Assembly: GCF_902167145.1 (NCBI RefSeq)
Contig: NC_050098.1
Coordinates: 30,932,501 to 30,996,500 of the forward strand
Length of the DNA: 64,000 bases
DNA from: Zea mays
Lineage: Eukaryota; Streptophyta; Magnoliopsida; Poales; Poaceae
Direction of reading: 5' to 3'
In this document: positions 1 through 11,700 of the stretch, piece by piece
Position numbering within the stretch: position 1 is the stretch's first letter
How the letters are laid out: every line of letters starts with the position of its first letter
Program-made: the position numbers and the translations under genes
The notes under the pieces: model-generated
Databases searched by the model: none
The model's input: the letters and a program-made list of their open reading frames with translations, nothing else
Told to the model about the DNA's origin: nothing

Positions 1-921
1 GACTGATTGGTCTTCCTTCTCCCGAGGACTCCTGAATCCCGGCTTACAAGGGACCATCTTCCCCCGAGCTGTGAGCGGGGGCGCTGTCCGCAGTCTTGCT
101 TTGGTTTCACTCGGGATTCCCGAGGAGGGTGCCTTCTCGGGTGGATCCGCTACGCGGTGTAGAGTCCCTTCTACGTTCGCTATGCATGAGATGGTTCCGA
201 AGCGGAACATAGCCCCTCGGCTGAGAGTGATCTTGTTCTTGAAGGTGACGACCATTGAGCTAACTTTGATCAACGACACACCCCTACCTAGTGTGACAGT
301 TGTCGGTGTCTAGTGTCCGACCGCACACTCAGGGGTACCCTCGTGGTGCTTTTGGGTAGGACGGTGTTGCTGATCGTAATTCGATGGTTCGTGCTAGAAG
401 CACGAGAGAGAGAAAGAGAGTCAGCGAATTTCTACAAGTTCGAGCCGCTTTGAGAGGCGTAATACCCTACTTCCTGGGGTGGCTTTGTATGTGTGGTGTG
501 TTTACAAGTGGTGTTTTCCGAATGGAGAGGTGCTAATGAGATGAAAATGATGAGGTTCCCCCTAGGCCTTATATACACGACCGTGGGGCACTCTCTACGC
601 ACACGCTGATCACACTCTTCTGGCTTATCTCCTAGCAAATAGCGAACTAACTTTGCTTATCTTAAGGAAAACCCGATGGCTTTGTCCCGATCTATCCCCG
701 ACATTTGAGGGCGTCGGACGTGGGAAAGACGGACGACTCCCTCAAGATTACGCATAATTCGCGGACAATCCGGGCGCGAGCCCATTGCCTTCTTGGGTCG
801 GCCCATTTCAATTGTAGTCTTTGCTCGGCCCACGATGAGACGACCTTGCGGGGCGACTATTTTGTGGCCCCACGCAAGGGTTTTTGCCTTCTAGTGGACC
901 CGGGGGATATCTGCCCCCACA
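1..921 (-). mobile_element. Partial gypsy-type LTR, reverse orientation
   Basis: Read on the minus strand, the right boundary at 921 begins TGTGGGGGCAGATATCCCC, a typical LTR start. A minus-strand TATA-like GTATATAAGG lies at 567-576. The five bases after the boundary (922-926, GAGGG) are the expected target duplication; the other end is outside the window. No protein-coding content is seen. The sequence right of 921 belongs to a different, Copia-type element, so this LTR appears to be inserted into it. Family not identified. Confidence 0.6.
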
Positions 922-1376
922 GAGGGTCTCTATCAGGGGGGATATTTCTTCGTCTCTAAAGGTAGAGAAAATTCTTTCAAAAGGAGAACACTCATTTAGG
1001 GGGAATAATTTTTGGTGCTTCAATTGATAAATCTTTCAAGAGGGCAAGTTTTATTTGCTTCCTAAATGCTTTTAATGTCTTCCTTTTTGGTGGTTGATGC
1101 CAAAGGGAGAGAAGTTTGAGGGACCAAAGCAATGAAAATGATACCAAAACACCAAACACCACCAAATTAAAACTTTGATTTTGCAAGTGGTTTTGGTCTT
1201 TTGGTCTAAAATAGAAAGCAAGTGAATTATGGAGTTAGGGGGAGGCTTAAGTCCATAATCTCACATTATGGGGACATACATGCATCCTAGCAAGTATATT
1301 GCATATTTTCATTCAAATGTTTGTTATATTTGCTTGCTTTGGTTGTATTGTCATCAATCACCAAAAAGGGGGAGAT
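922..1376 (+). mobile_element. 3' internal region of a Sirevirus-type Copia element
   Basis: Non-coding sequence directly upstream of an LTR. It ends in a purine tract, AAAAAGGGGGAGAT at 1363-1376, which is the plus-strand priming site typical of Copia elements and abuts the LTR start TGTAAGG at 1377. No pol or envelope-like reading frame is intact in the part present. The gypsy LTR at 1-921 interrupts it on the left. Confidence 0.6.
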
Positions 1377-2767
1377 TGTAAGGAAAATGGACCCCGGCCC
1401 ATTCGGCTCAAAAGGTTTTGGTGTTTGATGATTAACATAACCTGTGGACTAATATGTTTGCTAGTGTTTATGATTGTAGTTCACAGGATGCTAAAGTGAC
1501 TTGGACTAAGGCATTAAGGAAAGCAACACCTCAAAAGAAGACATTATGAAGATTACAAGTGAATATCAAAGAATATCAAGCGAAGTCCAAGAAACGAAGA
1601 AATGTGTTACCACAAAAGGACTGTCCGGTCAGGGACACCAGACTGTCCGGTTAGGGACATCAGACTGTCCGGTGCCATAAGCCAGATTGTTCGGTGCACC
1701 GGGGAACAGTAGCCCAATGGCTACTTCCTAATGGCACTATGGAGGAGGGCACGGACTGTCCGGTGCCACACCAGACTGTCTGGTGCTAAGGCTGACAGCG
1801 CCAATGATCGTCTGACAGAACCAATGGCTAGGCACCCCGGACAGGGGCACTGGATTGTCCGGTGCCTCCACCGGACTGTCTGGTGTGCCGCAGAGGTTGC
1901 AGCGTTTCCTCGAACGACTAGAATTGAGTTGGGGCCTATAAATACATCACCCAGCTAGGCATTTGAAGGTTTGGGAGCCCAAGCAACAAACCAAGACATA
2001 GTATAGACATTTCCAAGTGCTCATACACCTAAGTGCTTAATAGAATCACTCGGTGATTAGGGTAGGTGCTTTGTGAAGTGCTTAGGTTAGTTAGACCGCA
2101 TTAGCGCTTGCTCTAGGTGAATCCTAGTTAGTTGAGTGTGTTTAGAAAAACCACATGACCCCTCGGCTCTTGCGTGAGCCATTGTAATTGTACCGAGTGG
2201 GGCGAGAGTCTTGCGAGACCGTGACAACCGTGTTTTTGTCACGGCCGCCACCGTGTACCAGAGGGAACGAGGCATGTGGCATTTTAGCCAGAAGCTCAAT
2301 AGTGGAGATGGCGAGAAGCGTCCGAAAGGAATCAGAAGCGGAGCACCACTTGCGTGTGAAGAAGGCCTGCGACTCTCTATGGAGTTACTCGACCGTGGTG
2401 CTTGGCCCTCGCGTGGGCTACCCTTTGCGTAGGGGCACCAATGAGGATTAGTCGGAACCTTGTTGTGGTTCCGGATACCTCGGTAAAAAAACCAACGCCA
2501 TCCATGAGAGTTTGCATCTCTACCTTGCTCTTTACCTTCCGCATTTACATTAAGTATTTAAGTTTCAATCTTGTCCTTTTGATAGATTGTTTAGATTGAA
2601 ACTTAGCCTTTCTAGTAGAGATAGCAACACTTAGACAAAACCTAGTTTGCACATTCTAGTTTGATTATTTGCATAGGTTTTGCTCTAGGGTTTTATTTGT
2701 GGCCTAGTTTAGAGAAAGTTTTAGAAGTCCTAATTCACGCCCCTCTTATGCATCATCGTTTCTTTCA
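1377..2767 (+). mobile_element. 3' LTR of a Sirevirus-type Copia element
   Basis: The LTR starts with TGTAAGGAAAATGGACCC after the polypurine tract and ends near 2767 with a CTTTCA-type terminus preceded by a 'taattca...cccctctta' stretch common to maize Sirevirus LTRs. A TATAAATA box is at 1937-1944. The U3 part (about 1619-1883) carries repeated GGACTGTCCGGTG-type palindromic motifs. The exact right end (2767 or 2769) and a target duplication could not be fixed. Confidence 0.65.
1619..1883 (+). repeat. Array of GGACTGTCCGG palindromic motifs in the LTR U3
   Basis: At least six copies, some degenerate, of ACTGTCCGGT-type motifs occur near 1619, 1638, 1663, 1752, 1774 and 1853-1883. The core CCGGACTGTCCGG is an odd-length palindrome. 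Arrays of CACCGGACT motifs are a known feature of Sirevirus U3 regions; a regulatory role is inferred, not shown here. Confidence 0.6.
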
Positions 2768-3215
2768 CACGATAAAAATTGTTGTGTCTTGTGTGCCTTT
2801 TATTTATTGTGATTGTTGCCTTCTTGAGTTCTCATAGTCACTTGGAATATTGCTCCTAGTTTAATACTCATCCCAAGAGAGCAACCAGGTGAAGAGTTAT
2901 CATCTCCCTTCTCTCTACTCTTAAACTTTTTTTAGTTACACTAACCTATATTATAGACCAACTTTGTGTTGTTTTGAGTAAAATTTGCAGGATCACCTAT
3001 TCACCCCACCCCTCTAGATGCTCTCAAAAACCCAACCTAAAGCCAAAAAACCCAACCCGAAAAAGCTAACCTAACACACCTAATAGGGAAGCACGGACCA
3101 ACCCGACCCAACCCAAAACTAGGCATGGGTTGGGGGTACGGGCCATGCTAAACGACCCACGACCCAACCTTGACTGACCTGAATCCGACTCGGCCTGACG
3201 TTTAAACAGCTCTAG
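2768..3215. repeat. Decayed repeats: Copia LTR-like tail and an AACCCGAACC-rich block
   Basis: 2780-3027 ends with 'cctattcaccccacccctctagatgctctc', reminiscent of the 3' end of another Copia LTR. 3028-3215 is rich in CCCAACCCGA/GGGTTGGG motifs and ends in 'gtttaaacagctctag'. A similar motif-rich block occurs at 58885-59075. No coding sequence is seen. Confidence 0.35.
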
Positions 3216-3297
3216 TTGCCACTCTTAAGCATCTCGTCGAATATCTTGTATTTAGCAAAATTAAAAGTAAACTTTACTTCTTTCTATTTTGTGTGAG

Positions 3298-3990
3298 TTA
3301 CCTGCAAAGAAGAACAGTATGTGGTTCGTCGTCAATGGGCCAAACAAGCTCTGTTACATAAATTTCCTTAGGCTCATCTTCAGAACTATCATGATTACTT
3401 TCAATATCATGACGAGCCACTTTGCTTCGTCTTTCACAAGCTAAAGCATGCTTATGTAGCGAGGCTAAAGATAAGAAACGAGTTCCTTCTAGTTTTTCTT
3501 TAAAATATGGTCTTAATTCATTGAAGTCCAACCTAGCCAGCTCCTTATGAGATACATTTATTTGAAAGCATCGGTTCCTTGTATCTCGAAATCTCTAGAG
3601 TTAATCGTTAACTGATTCATCGCGCCCCTATCATAGCGATACCAGATCAACTAAGTCTAACTCATAATCCCTAGATAAAAAGCGTTCATGGAATTTGTGA
3701 TCTATGTCACCCCAAGAACTAATAGAATTAGGAGATAAGACAACATACCGGGTGAATGTGGTGCTAGTGAGAGAAAGTGAAAATAAGTGAACATTAAAAG
3801 CTTCCATGTAAGCCAATTCATCCAGTTGGCGGTGTGAAATCCTCCATCTCCATGGGTGTCGAAAAATATTTGGTCCTAAGTGTGGACATGCTTCGGCCTT
3901 GGTGCGCCGAAGATGGAAGAGGGTAGTGCTGCTAAGGTGCAAGGAATAATTGTGTACTATGTGTACTATCCATGCTTTCTCTGTTTTCAA
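3298..3990 (-). pseudogene. Broken gypsy gag fragment
   Basis: Two minus-strand reading frames (3990-3631 and 3531-3298) give pieces of a retrotransposon gag domain. The first contains 'AFNVHLFSLSLTSTTFTRYV' and 'FHERFLSRDYELDLVDLVSL'; the second contains 'LRPYFKEKLEGTRFLSLASL' followed by 'HKHALACERRSK'. These are the capsid-like core and C-terminal helices of a grass gypsy gag. Stop codons and a frameshift between 3531 and 3631 separate them. No LTR, protease or pol is attached nearby, so this is an orphan fragment. It would bind element RNA in virus-like particles if intact. Confidence 0.75.
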
Positions 3991-4029
3991 GGTGATGGGT
4001 AAGATAACTCATGCGATGCTTGATGTTTT

Positions 4030-4137
4030 CAAGGTGTGTTCAATTTTGTTCCAAGATCGCTAGACTGGAGTGATAAAGTTATGCAAGGTGTGTTTGGTTA
4101 TGTTCCAGGATTGCTAGACTGAAGTGATAAAGTTGTG
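4030..4137. repeat. 54-bp tandem duplication
   Basis: Two copies (4030-4083 and 4084-4137) share 'caaggtgtgtt', 'ttgttcca' and 'gctagactg.agtgataaagtt' at the same spacing. The second copy differs at several positions. Function unknown. Confidence 0.7.
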
Positions 4138-5010
4138 CTGCATGGTGTGCTTTTATCAATTTTTATGCACTACGCAAAAGCAATTTATTCTAGATTAAAC
4201 AGAATGTATGATTTCGATGTATGATTCTACAATATATAGTTGTGCTTATATTTTGGTATACTATGAACTAAACAAGTTCCTTGTATGATGATCGTGCTTT
4301 ATGCATTTTCAAACAAAATTTATGAAATTTCTTGTTGCGTTTTACGCTACTACTAGAAAGCCCAGGCTAGTCCCTAGGCACATGTGGCTAAATATATAAC
4401 ATTTTTATGTGTTTTACGACAACCTTGTGCGAAGCGAGATACATGACAACGACTTTAATTCGTGCGTGTCTTTTACGCTTTTTGTGTTGGTTTTATGCAA
4501 TCTCGTGTGAAGCGAAGTACGCGACAACTATCCCAAATCGTGCACATGATTTATGGTGTTAGTATATGTCATAAAAACCATCCCGTTGATCATTATAACA
4601 ATATTTACGCTATATATGGTGTAATTTACGCTAAAAATTGAGAATTTTACTCTCAAACTTGGGTTGCACCCACACATCGTCTCACATGGAAATTTTCTGC
4701 ATGCACAACAATTTTTGAATCTGCCATAATTCTCAGATCTGAAACCGTACTTGCCATAAAAATCGGAAGCTGCATGTGCGTCTGATGGGGGAAGTTTTTA
4801 TGCTATCTCTACAAACTATTTATGCTATTTCTATGAACTATTAACACTATTTATTGAAAAAAAATACAACCGCGATTTATGGCGCATGTCCCATACAGAG
4901 GGTTGGTTGTTGGACCGGAGGTTGGACTGACACGCGTGGGGAGGGTTGACCGGTGCACAAGTCGACCAAGGTTTCTGTAACTATTGTGTATATATATAAA
5001 TTGTAGCAAT
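4138..5010. other. Intergenic, no gene seen
   Basis: AT-rich sequence with scattered stop codons in all frames. A loose imperfect repeat of 'gaagcgaagtacgcgacaac' style sequence occurs near 4430-4540. Nothing else is recognisable. Confidence 0.5.
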
Positions 5011-5257
5011 GCAAGGGCCAGTGGCAGAGCCAAGATCTCTCTAAATGTAGGGCCCGATATAACACTAACAAATATTTATATCAGTTAGAACATCTTAAAT
5101 AATGCAAATGCATAGATAATGGCACATATGACCATTAACGGATTATACGAATTCTCTCGTTCCTTCGGAACATATTTGGCCCCCTAGCAATTTTTCGGCC
5201 TAAGAGTAGGGCCCGAGCCCTAGTGGCCCCACGCCTGTCTCCGCCACTGGCAAGGGC
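5011..5257. mobile_element. hAT-type MITE with 8-bp target duplication
   Basis: The element occupies 5019-5249. Its ends are CAGTGGCAGAGCCAAG (left) and, read inward from the right, CAGTGGCGGAGACAG. It is flanked by perfect 8-bp direct repeats GCAAGGGC (5011-5018 and 5250-5257). An 8-bp duplication and CAGTGGCGGAGCC-like termini are diagnostic of the hAT superfamily. At 231 bp it is non-autonomous and has no coding capacity. Confidence 0.88.
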
Positions 5258-5494
5258 ATATCACTAATATGCTTATAAGGTGTCTATGAACTATAGTACT
5301 ATATTTATAATTTTCGTGTAATATGACTTTTTATTAACTATAAATCCACCGATAATATAATTAGATACTGATATGTTGATACTCGTTATTAACTATAAGT
5401 CTGAATGTGAATTAGAATTCGAATTATTTGTTTTAGATTGGTATCCGATAATATTTATATTCGCTCGAATTAAAATATAATAAATAATGACATC
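5258..5494. other. AT-rich spacer, no gene seen
   Basis: A/T-rich sequence between the hAT MITE and the left LTR of the chromovirus. It contains repeated 'ttattaactataa' phrases and no open frame of note. Confidence 0.5.
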
Positions 5495-8400
5495 TGTCAC
5501 ACCCGGTTTCAGAAGGCAAACCGAATGTGAATCATGTACGTGCCAGGATCAGAATTCACGTACACAACGATTACATAAATGAACATCATCGCATAGTGCT
5601 CGAATAATAACATAAAAGAGTATTAACTTATTACATCACGATGTCAGAGACATCCACATAGTCATCAACTCCACGGGTAAATCAAAGTGCTAAGCGAAAC
5701 GCAGTAAAGATAGGGCCTTCACAGGCAGCTGACTGGGGGTTGCCGCCAACCCACACCTAGAACTCGTCGTAGTCTTGGAACTCCTGGAAGTCTCCTTCCA
5801 CGGCTTCATCTTCTCCTGAGCAGTGGTTGCAATGTGGACAACCTGGCGTTTTGTGGTAAAGCAAGGATGAGTACACATCAACGTACTCAGCAAATGCCCC
5901 GTTTGGCTGAAGTGGACTAGCTTTTATGTGGGGTTAGGCTCAAGCAGTTGCTTTTAGTTGGTCAGGTATTTATTGTTAGTAGAAGCCAGATTTTATCATA
6001 AAACCCAAGTTATAATCCCAAAAAGTACCTCCTCATAGAGGAAATACTAAAATTCATAATTAAAGTCACCATCATAAGTCACTATCATTAACCATCATCA
6101 CTAAAGTCATCATCTGAGGTGTATCCAGAGTATCTCTAATCAAAGAGGATCCCAAGGCTGCTCTTAACCGTGAGCACGGCTGATATATCAGTTTCATTAC
6201 CCTCTGTAGAGGTCGCACACTTTACCCATGAGCCGTGATTCCTGTTTTGCCTGGGGATCATGACTCCCCATTGATCACTTCCTAGGTGGTCCGGCAGGGT
6301 ATCACTACGTAGCTTTTACAAAGATTCCCTAGAGGTCCTAGCCGCCCGTTAGGTTTCTCCAGTTTGATAAACACAGTACCTCTCCCTGAAGGGGGGTGAC
6401 TAACAAAAGCAAAACGAAAGAACCTCGGCACCCAGCCTCGGCAGAGCAAGCACTGTGCCTGGACCCCATTGACGGCACGACGGCAAAGCAACTACACCTC
6501 TAGTTCCTCTAATTAATTAGCTAAGGGCCTCCCATTTCACTCTCATGGTTGCACTGTTATCCCGAGTGGTCTCTCAACGAACAGGTCCTTACGGAGAGGC
6601 ACTCGAGAAACTGCTCGAGCCCCCTAAAGTATCACCAGTCCAACATCATAATCATAATGACAACATCGTATCATAAGTGTTCACATCATGTTCATTGATT
6701 AAAGTAAAACAATAGCATGAATCTAACCATAGTAGCCCAAAAGGTAATCAAGGACCAGGTAAATAGAAAGCTAGTCAATCCTTAGGTTGTTCATAGTATG
6801 CAGGACAGTGAATTATAAAGTAAATAGGACATAATGGGTCAGAGGACACTTGCCTTCACCAAGCTGTTGCTGCTCAGGGTCTGCTCCTGCAATTCCCTCA
6901 GACTCCACGAACGGCCCGATATCTACGCGAGTGCAAACATACATCCAACATTCTTGAAACGGAAGGAAACAATACACCATACAACAATATAGATCAAATA
7001 AATATGCACACGACATAGAATTCGCATCTACGACTACGCGAGAAAGGAACTGAGACGACCGACGTTACGGTCGAGGGTTATCACGTTTACACTAAGCGGA
7101 TATGAATTATAATATTTAATTTAGCTTAATCATATTGACAGACATTAATCGTATGCCAAGTAAAATTACTACTTAGTCCTGATTAGTTTTCTACTCGAAT
7201 AACCGTTGTTTAAATATGTATTTAATTAGCGCGAGCTATTCTAGGTGAGGCGAATTATTAACGTGCACAGAAGCGCACGACGATGCGTGCGAACGGTACG
7301 CGACGATTTAATGCGCGATGCGCGGGCGATGGCGAGTGACACGAATGCACACGGGGGGGGGGGGGGGGGGGGGTAGACGAGGGGTAGACGGGCGGTAGAC
7401 GAGCGTGGACGGAGTCCCGTCAACGCACTGCGCGTAAGCGAACTCGAGTGCGTGCACTAATTGCACGACGCGGCTTCGAGAGCACGGCGAGGCGCTGCGC
7501 ACGCGCGATTTGACGTGCACGACATGGCTAACAGCGAGCCTGAGGCGCGACGACGGTGGACGAACGGCCGGGGCGGGTTGCAGGGGCGTCGACGGGGTCG
7601 GGCTCGGCAGTTCGGCCACCATATCTAGCAACGGCCGATCGGGCACTGGGTGCTGGACGCGCGGCGGCTCACTGGCTTGGGCTGTGCTAGCAGCGCGCCG
7701 GTGGTCAGGGGCATGGGGACGGGGCTGAGCGTGCCGAGCGCGCAGCTACTCGGCCGCGGCGCGCAGGGGCGAAGCTTCGCCGGCGAATGGGAGGGCGCGG
7801 CTGCCGCGGCGCTAGGCGTCGACGCCCTGCTCGGGGAGAAGACGGACAGGGGAGGAGGGACGAGGGCGTCCAGGCCGGCTCAGCCAAGCCCCGGCCATGG
7901 CGAGCGAGCGGCGAGGAGGAGAGCGGTGGAGAGAAGAAAGGGGGGACGAGCTCACCTCGGCGAAGCACAACGAGGCGCTGCGCACGCGAGTTCGGCGACC
8001 CGCACGGCGACGGCGGCGGCGCTCCGGGCGGGGTGCGGCTCCGAAGGCGGCGATGGCGAGGCGGAGAGCGAGGTCGAGGCGAGGAGAGGCGGCGGTGGGT
8101 GAGAAACTGCGCAAGAATCACGGGCGGTTCGGTTTTGGAGGCGTCGTGGGCGGAAAAAACTGCGTAGAGCCGTTCAGGGAAGATGTACAGTGGAGAGCGC
8201 TCCCTGACGCGCGGGCCCGGCTGAGCAATGGCGGCGGCGGGCGCTGGGCGTCCACGCGCGGTCGCGTGGGCCGGCGCGGGGCAAAGGCGAGGCGGGCGCG
8301 CTGGTGCAGAGCTGGGCCGAGCGGCGGACGAGCGTTGGGCCGCGGGGCTGGCACGGAGCTGGGAGCTGGGAGCTGGGCCGCCTCGCACAGGCCCAAGAAG

Positions 8401-8728
8401 GGAGGAGGTGGCGCTGGGCCGAGCGGGGGGGGGAGAGGGGGGAGAAGGGGTGCGGGGTGGGCCGGCCGAATGGGCCAGGGAAGGGGAGGGGGCTGATTTC
8501 CTTTCTCTTTTTCCTTCTCTTTTTCTTTCTCTTTTTCCTATTATTTCAGTTTGACATCATGTGAAAATCCTTGATTAAATGAACGATCAAGTAAACCATT
8601 CATCAAACAAAAATAAATGCCTTCCAACATGATGCAACAACCATTGTTCCCTTAGGGTTTTTATTAAAACCTGAACTTGGTGGATATTATAGAAGAGATT
8701 TTTATACCCCTAGATTCCGGGTGTTACA
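5495..8728 (-). repeat. 3' LTR of the chromovirus
   Basis: 3234 bp. On the minus strand it starts TGTAACACCCGGAATC at 8728 and ends GGTGTGACA at 5495. It closely matches the LTR at 14996-18215 except for scattered substitutions and a G homopolymer (21 G at 7353-7373 here, about 8 in the partner). The GC-rich half (7300-8480) is open in several frames by composition alone and is not treated as coding. Confidence 0.88.
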
Positions 8729-8746
8729 AACCTATCCCCCTTAAAA
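8729..8746 (-). promoter_or_regulatory. Polypurine tract of the chromovirus
   Basis: On the minus strand TTTTAAGGGGGATAGGTT directly precedes the 3' LTR start TGTAACAC. This is the expected primer site for plus-strand DNA synthesis. The same sequence abuts the right-hand LTR at 18216-18233. Confidence 0.8.
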
Positions 8747-8763
8747 GAATCTCGCCCCGAGAT

Positions 8764-11700
8764 TCAAGGTTGGTCAGCAAAGAGTTCAGGGTATTTGGCT
8801 TTCAGATCATCTTCTCGTTCCCAGGTTGCTTCTTCCTCAGAGTGGTGACCCCATCTGACTTTGCACATTCTGATGGTGTTCCTCCGGGTGACTCTGTCTG
8901 CAAACTCCAGAATCTGTGTTGGCTTCTCTATGTATGTCAGATCCTCTTGGACTTCCAAATCCTCCACTGGCAACTGTTCTTCTGGTACTCACAGACACTT
9001 CTTCAATTGCGACACGTGGAACACATTGTGCACTGCCGACAGACTTTCTGGTAGGTTGAGCTAGTAGGCCACTTCTCCACGCTTTGCTTGAATCTGATAT
9101 GGTCCAACGTACCGGGGTGCTAACTTGCCCTTGACTCCAAACCTTCTGACTCCTCTGATAGGCGACACCTTCAGATAGACGTAATCTCCCACTTCAAAAC
9201 TCAGTTCTCTTCTTCTTCTGTCAGCATAGCTTCGTTGATTTGATTGTGCTATCTTCATATTCTCCCGAACCATTTTGATATTCTCTTTGGCTTCAAGCAA
9301 AATGTCGGGGCCAAACACCTGTTTCTCTCCAGGTTGGTCCCAATGCAGCGGAGTCCTACAACTCCGTCCATAGAGCGCTTGAAACGGTGACATCTTCAAG
9401 CTGGCCTGGTAACTATTGTTGTAGGAGAATTCTGCATAAGGTAACCTTTTGTCCCATCCTGACTTGTCTTGCAACGCACAGGCTCTCAACATATCTTCTA
9501 GGATCTAATTAGTTCTTTCAGTCTGACCGTCTGTCTGCGAGTGATAAGTCGATCTTAAGTTCAAATGTGTGCCCAAGGCTTCTTGTAGCTGCTGCCAAAA
9601 ATGAGAGGTGAACTATGTTCCTCGATCTGACACTATCTTCTTCGGCACACCATGTAGGCAGACTATCCGGGACATGTATAACTCAGCTAATGTTGCCCCG
9701 GTGTACGTTGTCTTCACAGGTATGAAAATGGGCCACCTTTGTTAAGCGGTCCACAACCACCCAGATGGAATCATAGCCGGCCCGGGTACGAGGTAGGCCA
9801 ACTATAAAATCCATCTCGATCTCATCCCACTTCCACTGAGGAATTTGCAATGGCTGCAACAGTCCGGCGGGCTTCTGATGCTCTGCTTTGGTTCTTTGAC
9901 AGCTATCACAGATGGCGACATATTCTGCGATTTCTCTTTTCATGCCATACCACCAAAACCTCCTTTTTAAATCCTGATACATCTTTTCACTTCCAGGGTG
10001 TATGGAGTAGGCTGTCTCATGAGCTTCCTTGAGGATCAGCTCCCGAATATGTTTGATGTCGGGGACACACAATCGGTCCTTGAACCATATTACTCCCTCT
10101 TCATCCTCTCAAAAGTCCTTGCCTCTTCCTTCTAAGATCAGATGTCGGATCTTGTTGATGTTTTCATCATCCTTCTGCCCTTCTTTGATCTCCCGCTCTA
10201 GGGTGGGCTCTAATTCCACCATTACTCCTTGTGTACTGTTCAGAAAACCGAGGCTCAGTCTGTCGAACTCCTTGGCTAACTCATATGACATTGGGTACGT
10301 GGCCATCATATTGACTTGACTCTTCCTGCTCAGAGCATTTGCAACAACATTGGCTTTGCCTGGATGGTAATGTATCTCCAACTCGTAGTCCTTGATCAAT
10401 TCCAACCATCTTCGCTGCCTCATGTTTAACTCTGACTGGGTGAATATGTATTTTAGACTTTTGTGATCTGTGTAGATGTCGCACTTCTGCCCATACAGGT
10501 AATGTCTCCATGTCTTTAAAGCATGAACCACTGCTGCCAACTCCAGGTCGTGTGTGGGATAATTTCTCTCATGGATCTTCAGCTGTCGAGATGAGTATGC
10601 TACAACTCTTCCTTCTTGCATTAGCACACATCCCAATCCGGTGTAGGAAGCATCACAGTACACCGAGAATGGCTTGTGAACATCAGGCAGAACCAACACA
10701 GGTGTTGTAGTCAATCTATCCTTCAGTTCTTCAAATGCCTCTTGGCACTTTTGGGTCCACTTAAACTCAACTTTCTTCGCTAGCAACGCTGTCATTGGTC
10801 TAGCAATCTTCGAAAAGCCTTCAATGAAACGTCGATAGTATCCGGCCATTCCAATGAAACTCTTGATTCCACGAACATCCTTCGGTGCTTTCCAGTTCAG
10901 AATGTCTGCTACTTTCTTTGGATCCACAGCTAACCCATCTTGGTTTATGATGTGACCCAAAAACAAGACTTCATGAATCCAGAACTCGCATTTACTCAGC
11001 TTGGCATACAACTGATGCTCTTGTAGCCTTTGCAATACCATCTTCAAATGTTCCACATGTTCTTCCTCACTTTGAGAATATATGAGAATATCATCGATGA
11101 ACACTACCACAAACTTGTCTAGGTAGTCCATGAACACACTGTTCATCAGATACATAAAGAAGGCCGGCGCATTTGTCAGACCAAAGAACATAACTGTATA
11201 CTCATATAACCCATACTTGGTGATGAATGCTGTCTTCGGTATGTCTGAGGGTCGGATTCTGAGTTGATGGTAACCTGATCTCAGATCTATCTTCGAGAAT
11301 ACGCTGGCACCTCTGAGCTGGTCAAACAGATCTTCTATCCTTGGCAGGGGGTACTTGTTCTTAATGGTGACTTCATTCAGGGCTCTGTAATCTATGCACA
11401 TCCTTTTGGTACCATCTTTCTTCTCTACAAACAATACTGGAGCGGCCCAAGGCGAGGTACTTGGTCTGATGTAACCCTTCTCTAACAGCTCATCTATCTT
11501 GAGTTCCACCAATTCTGGCCCAGACACTCGATAGGCTCTTTTAGAAATGGGGGCGGTGCCAGGGATAAGCTCTATGGCAAATTCGATTTTTCTCTCGGGT
11601 GGCATGCCCGTTAGTTCCTCGGGAAACACATCTGGAAAGTACGACACAACCCTGATAGCCTCGAGCGGGTTGGCCTCCTTGCTATCAACCGAAATCTGGT

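Noticed and set aside
7353..7373. A run of 21 G.
   Set aside because: It matches an 8-G run in the other LTR; a homopolymer expansion or a sequencing error explains it better than function.
7300..8560. Many overlapping open frames on both strands (up to 227 codons), repeated at 16800-18060.
   Set aside because: They lie in the GC-rich half of both chromovirus LTRs. All frames are open because of composition, none has a recognisable domain, and the two LTR copies differ by frame-shifting indels.
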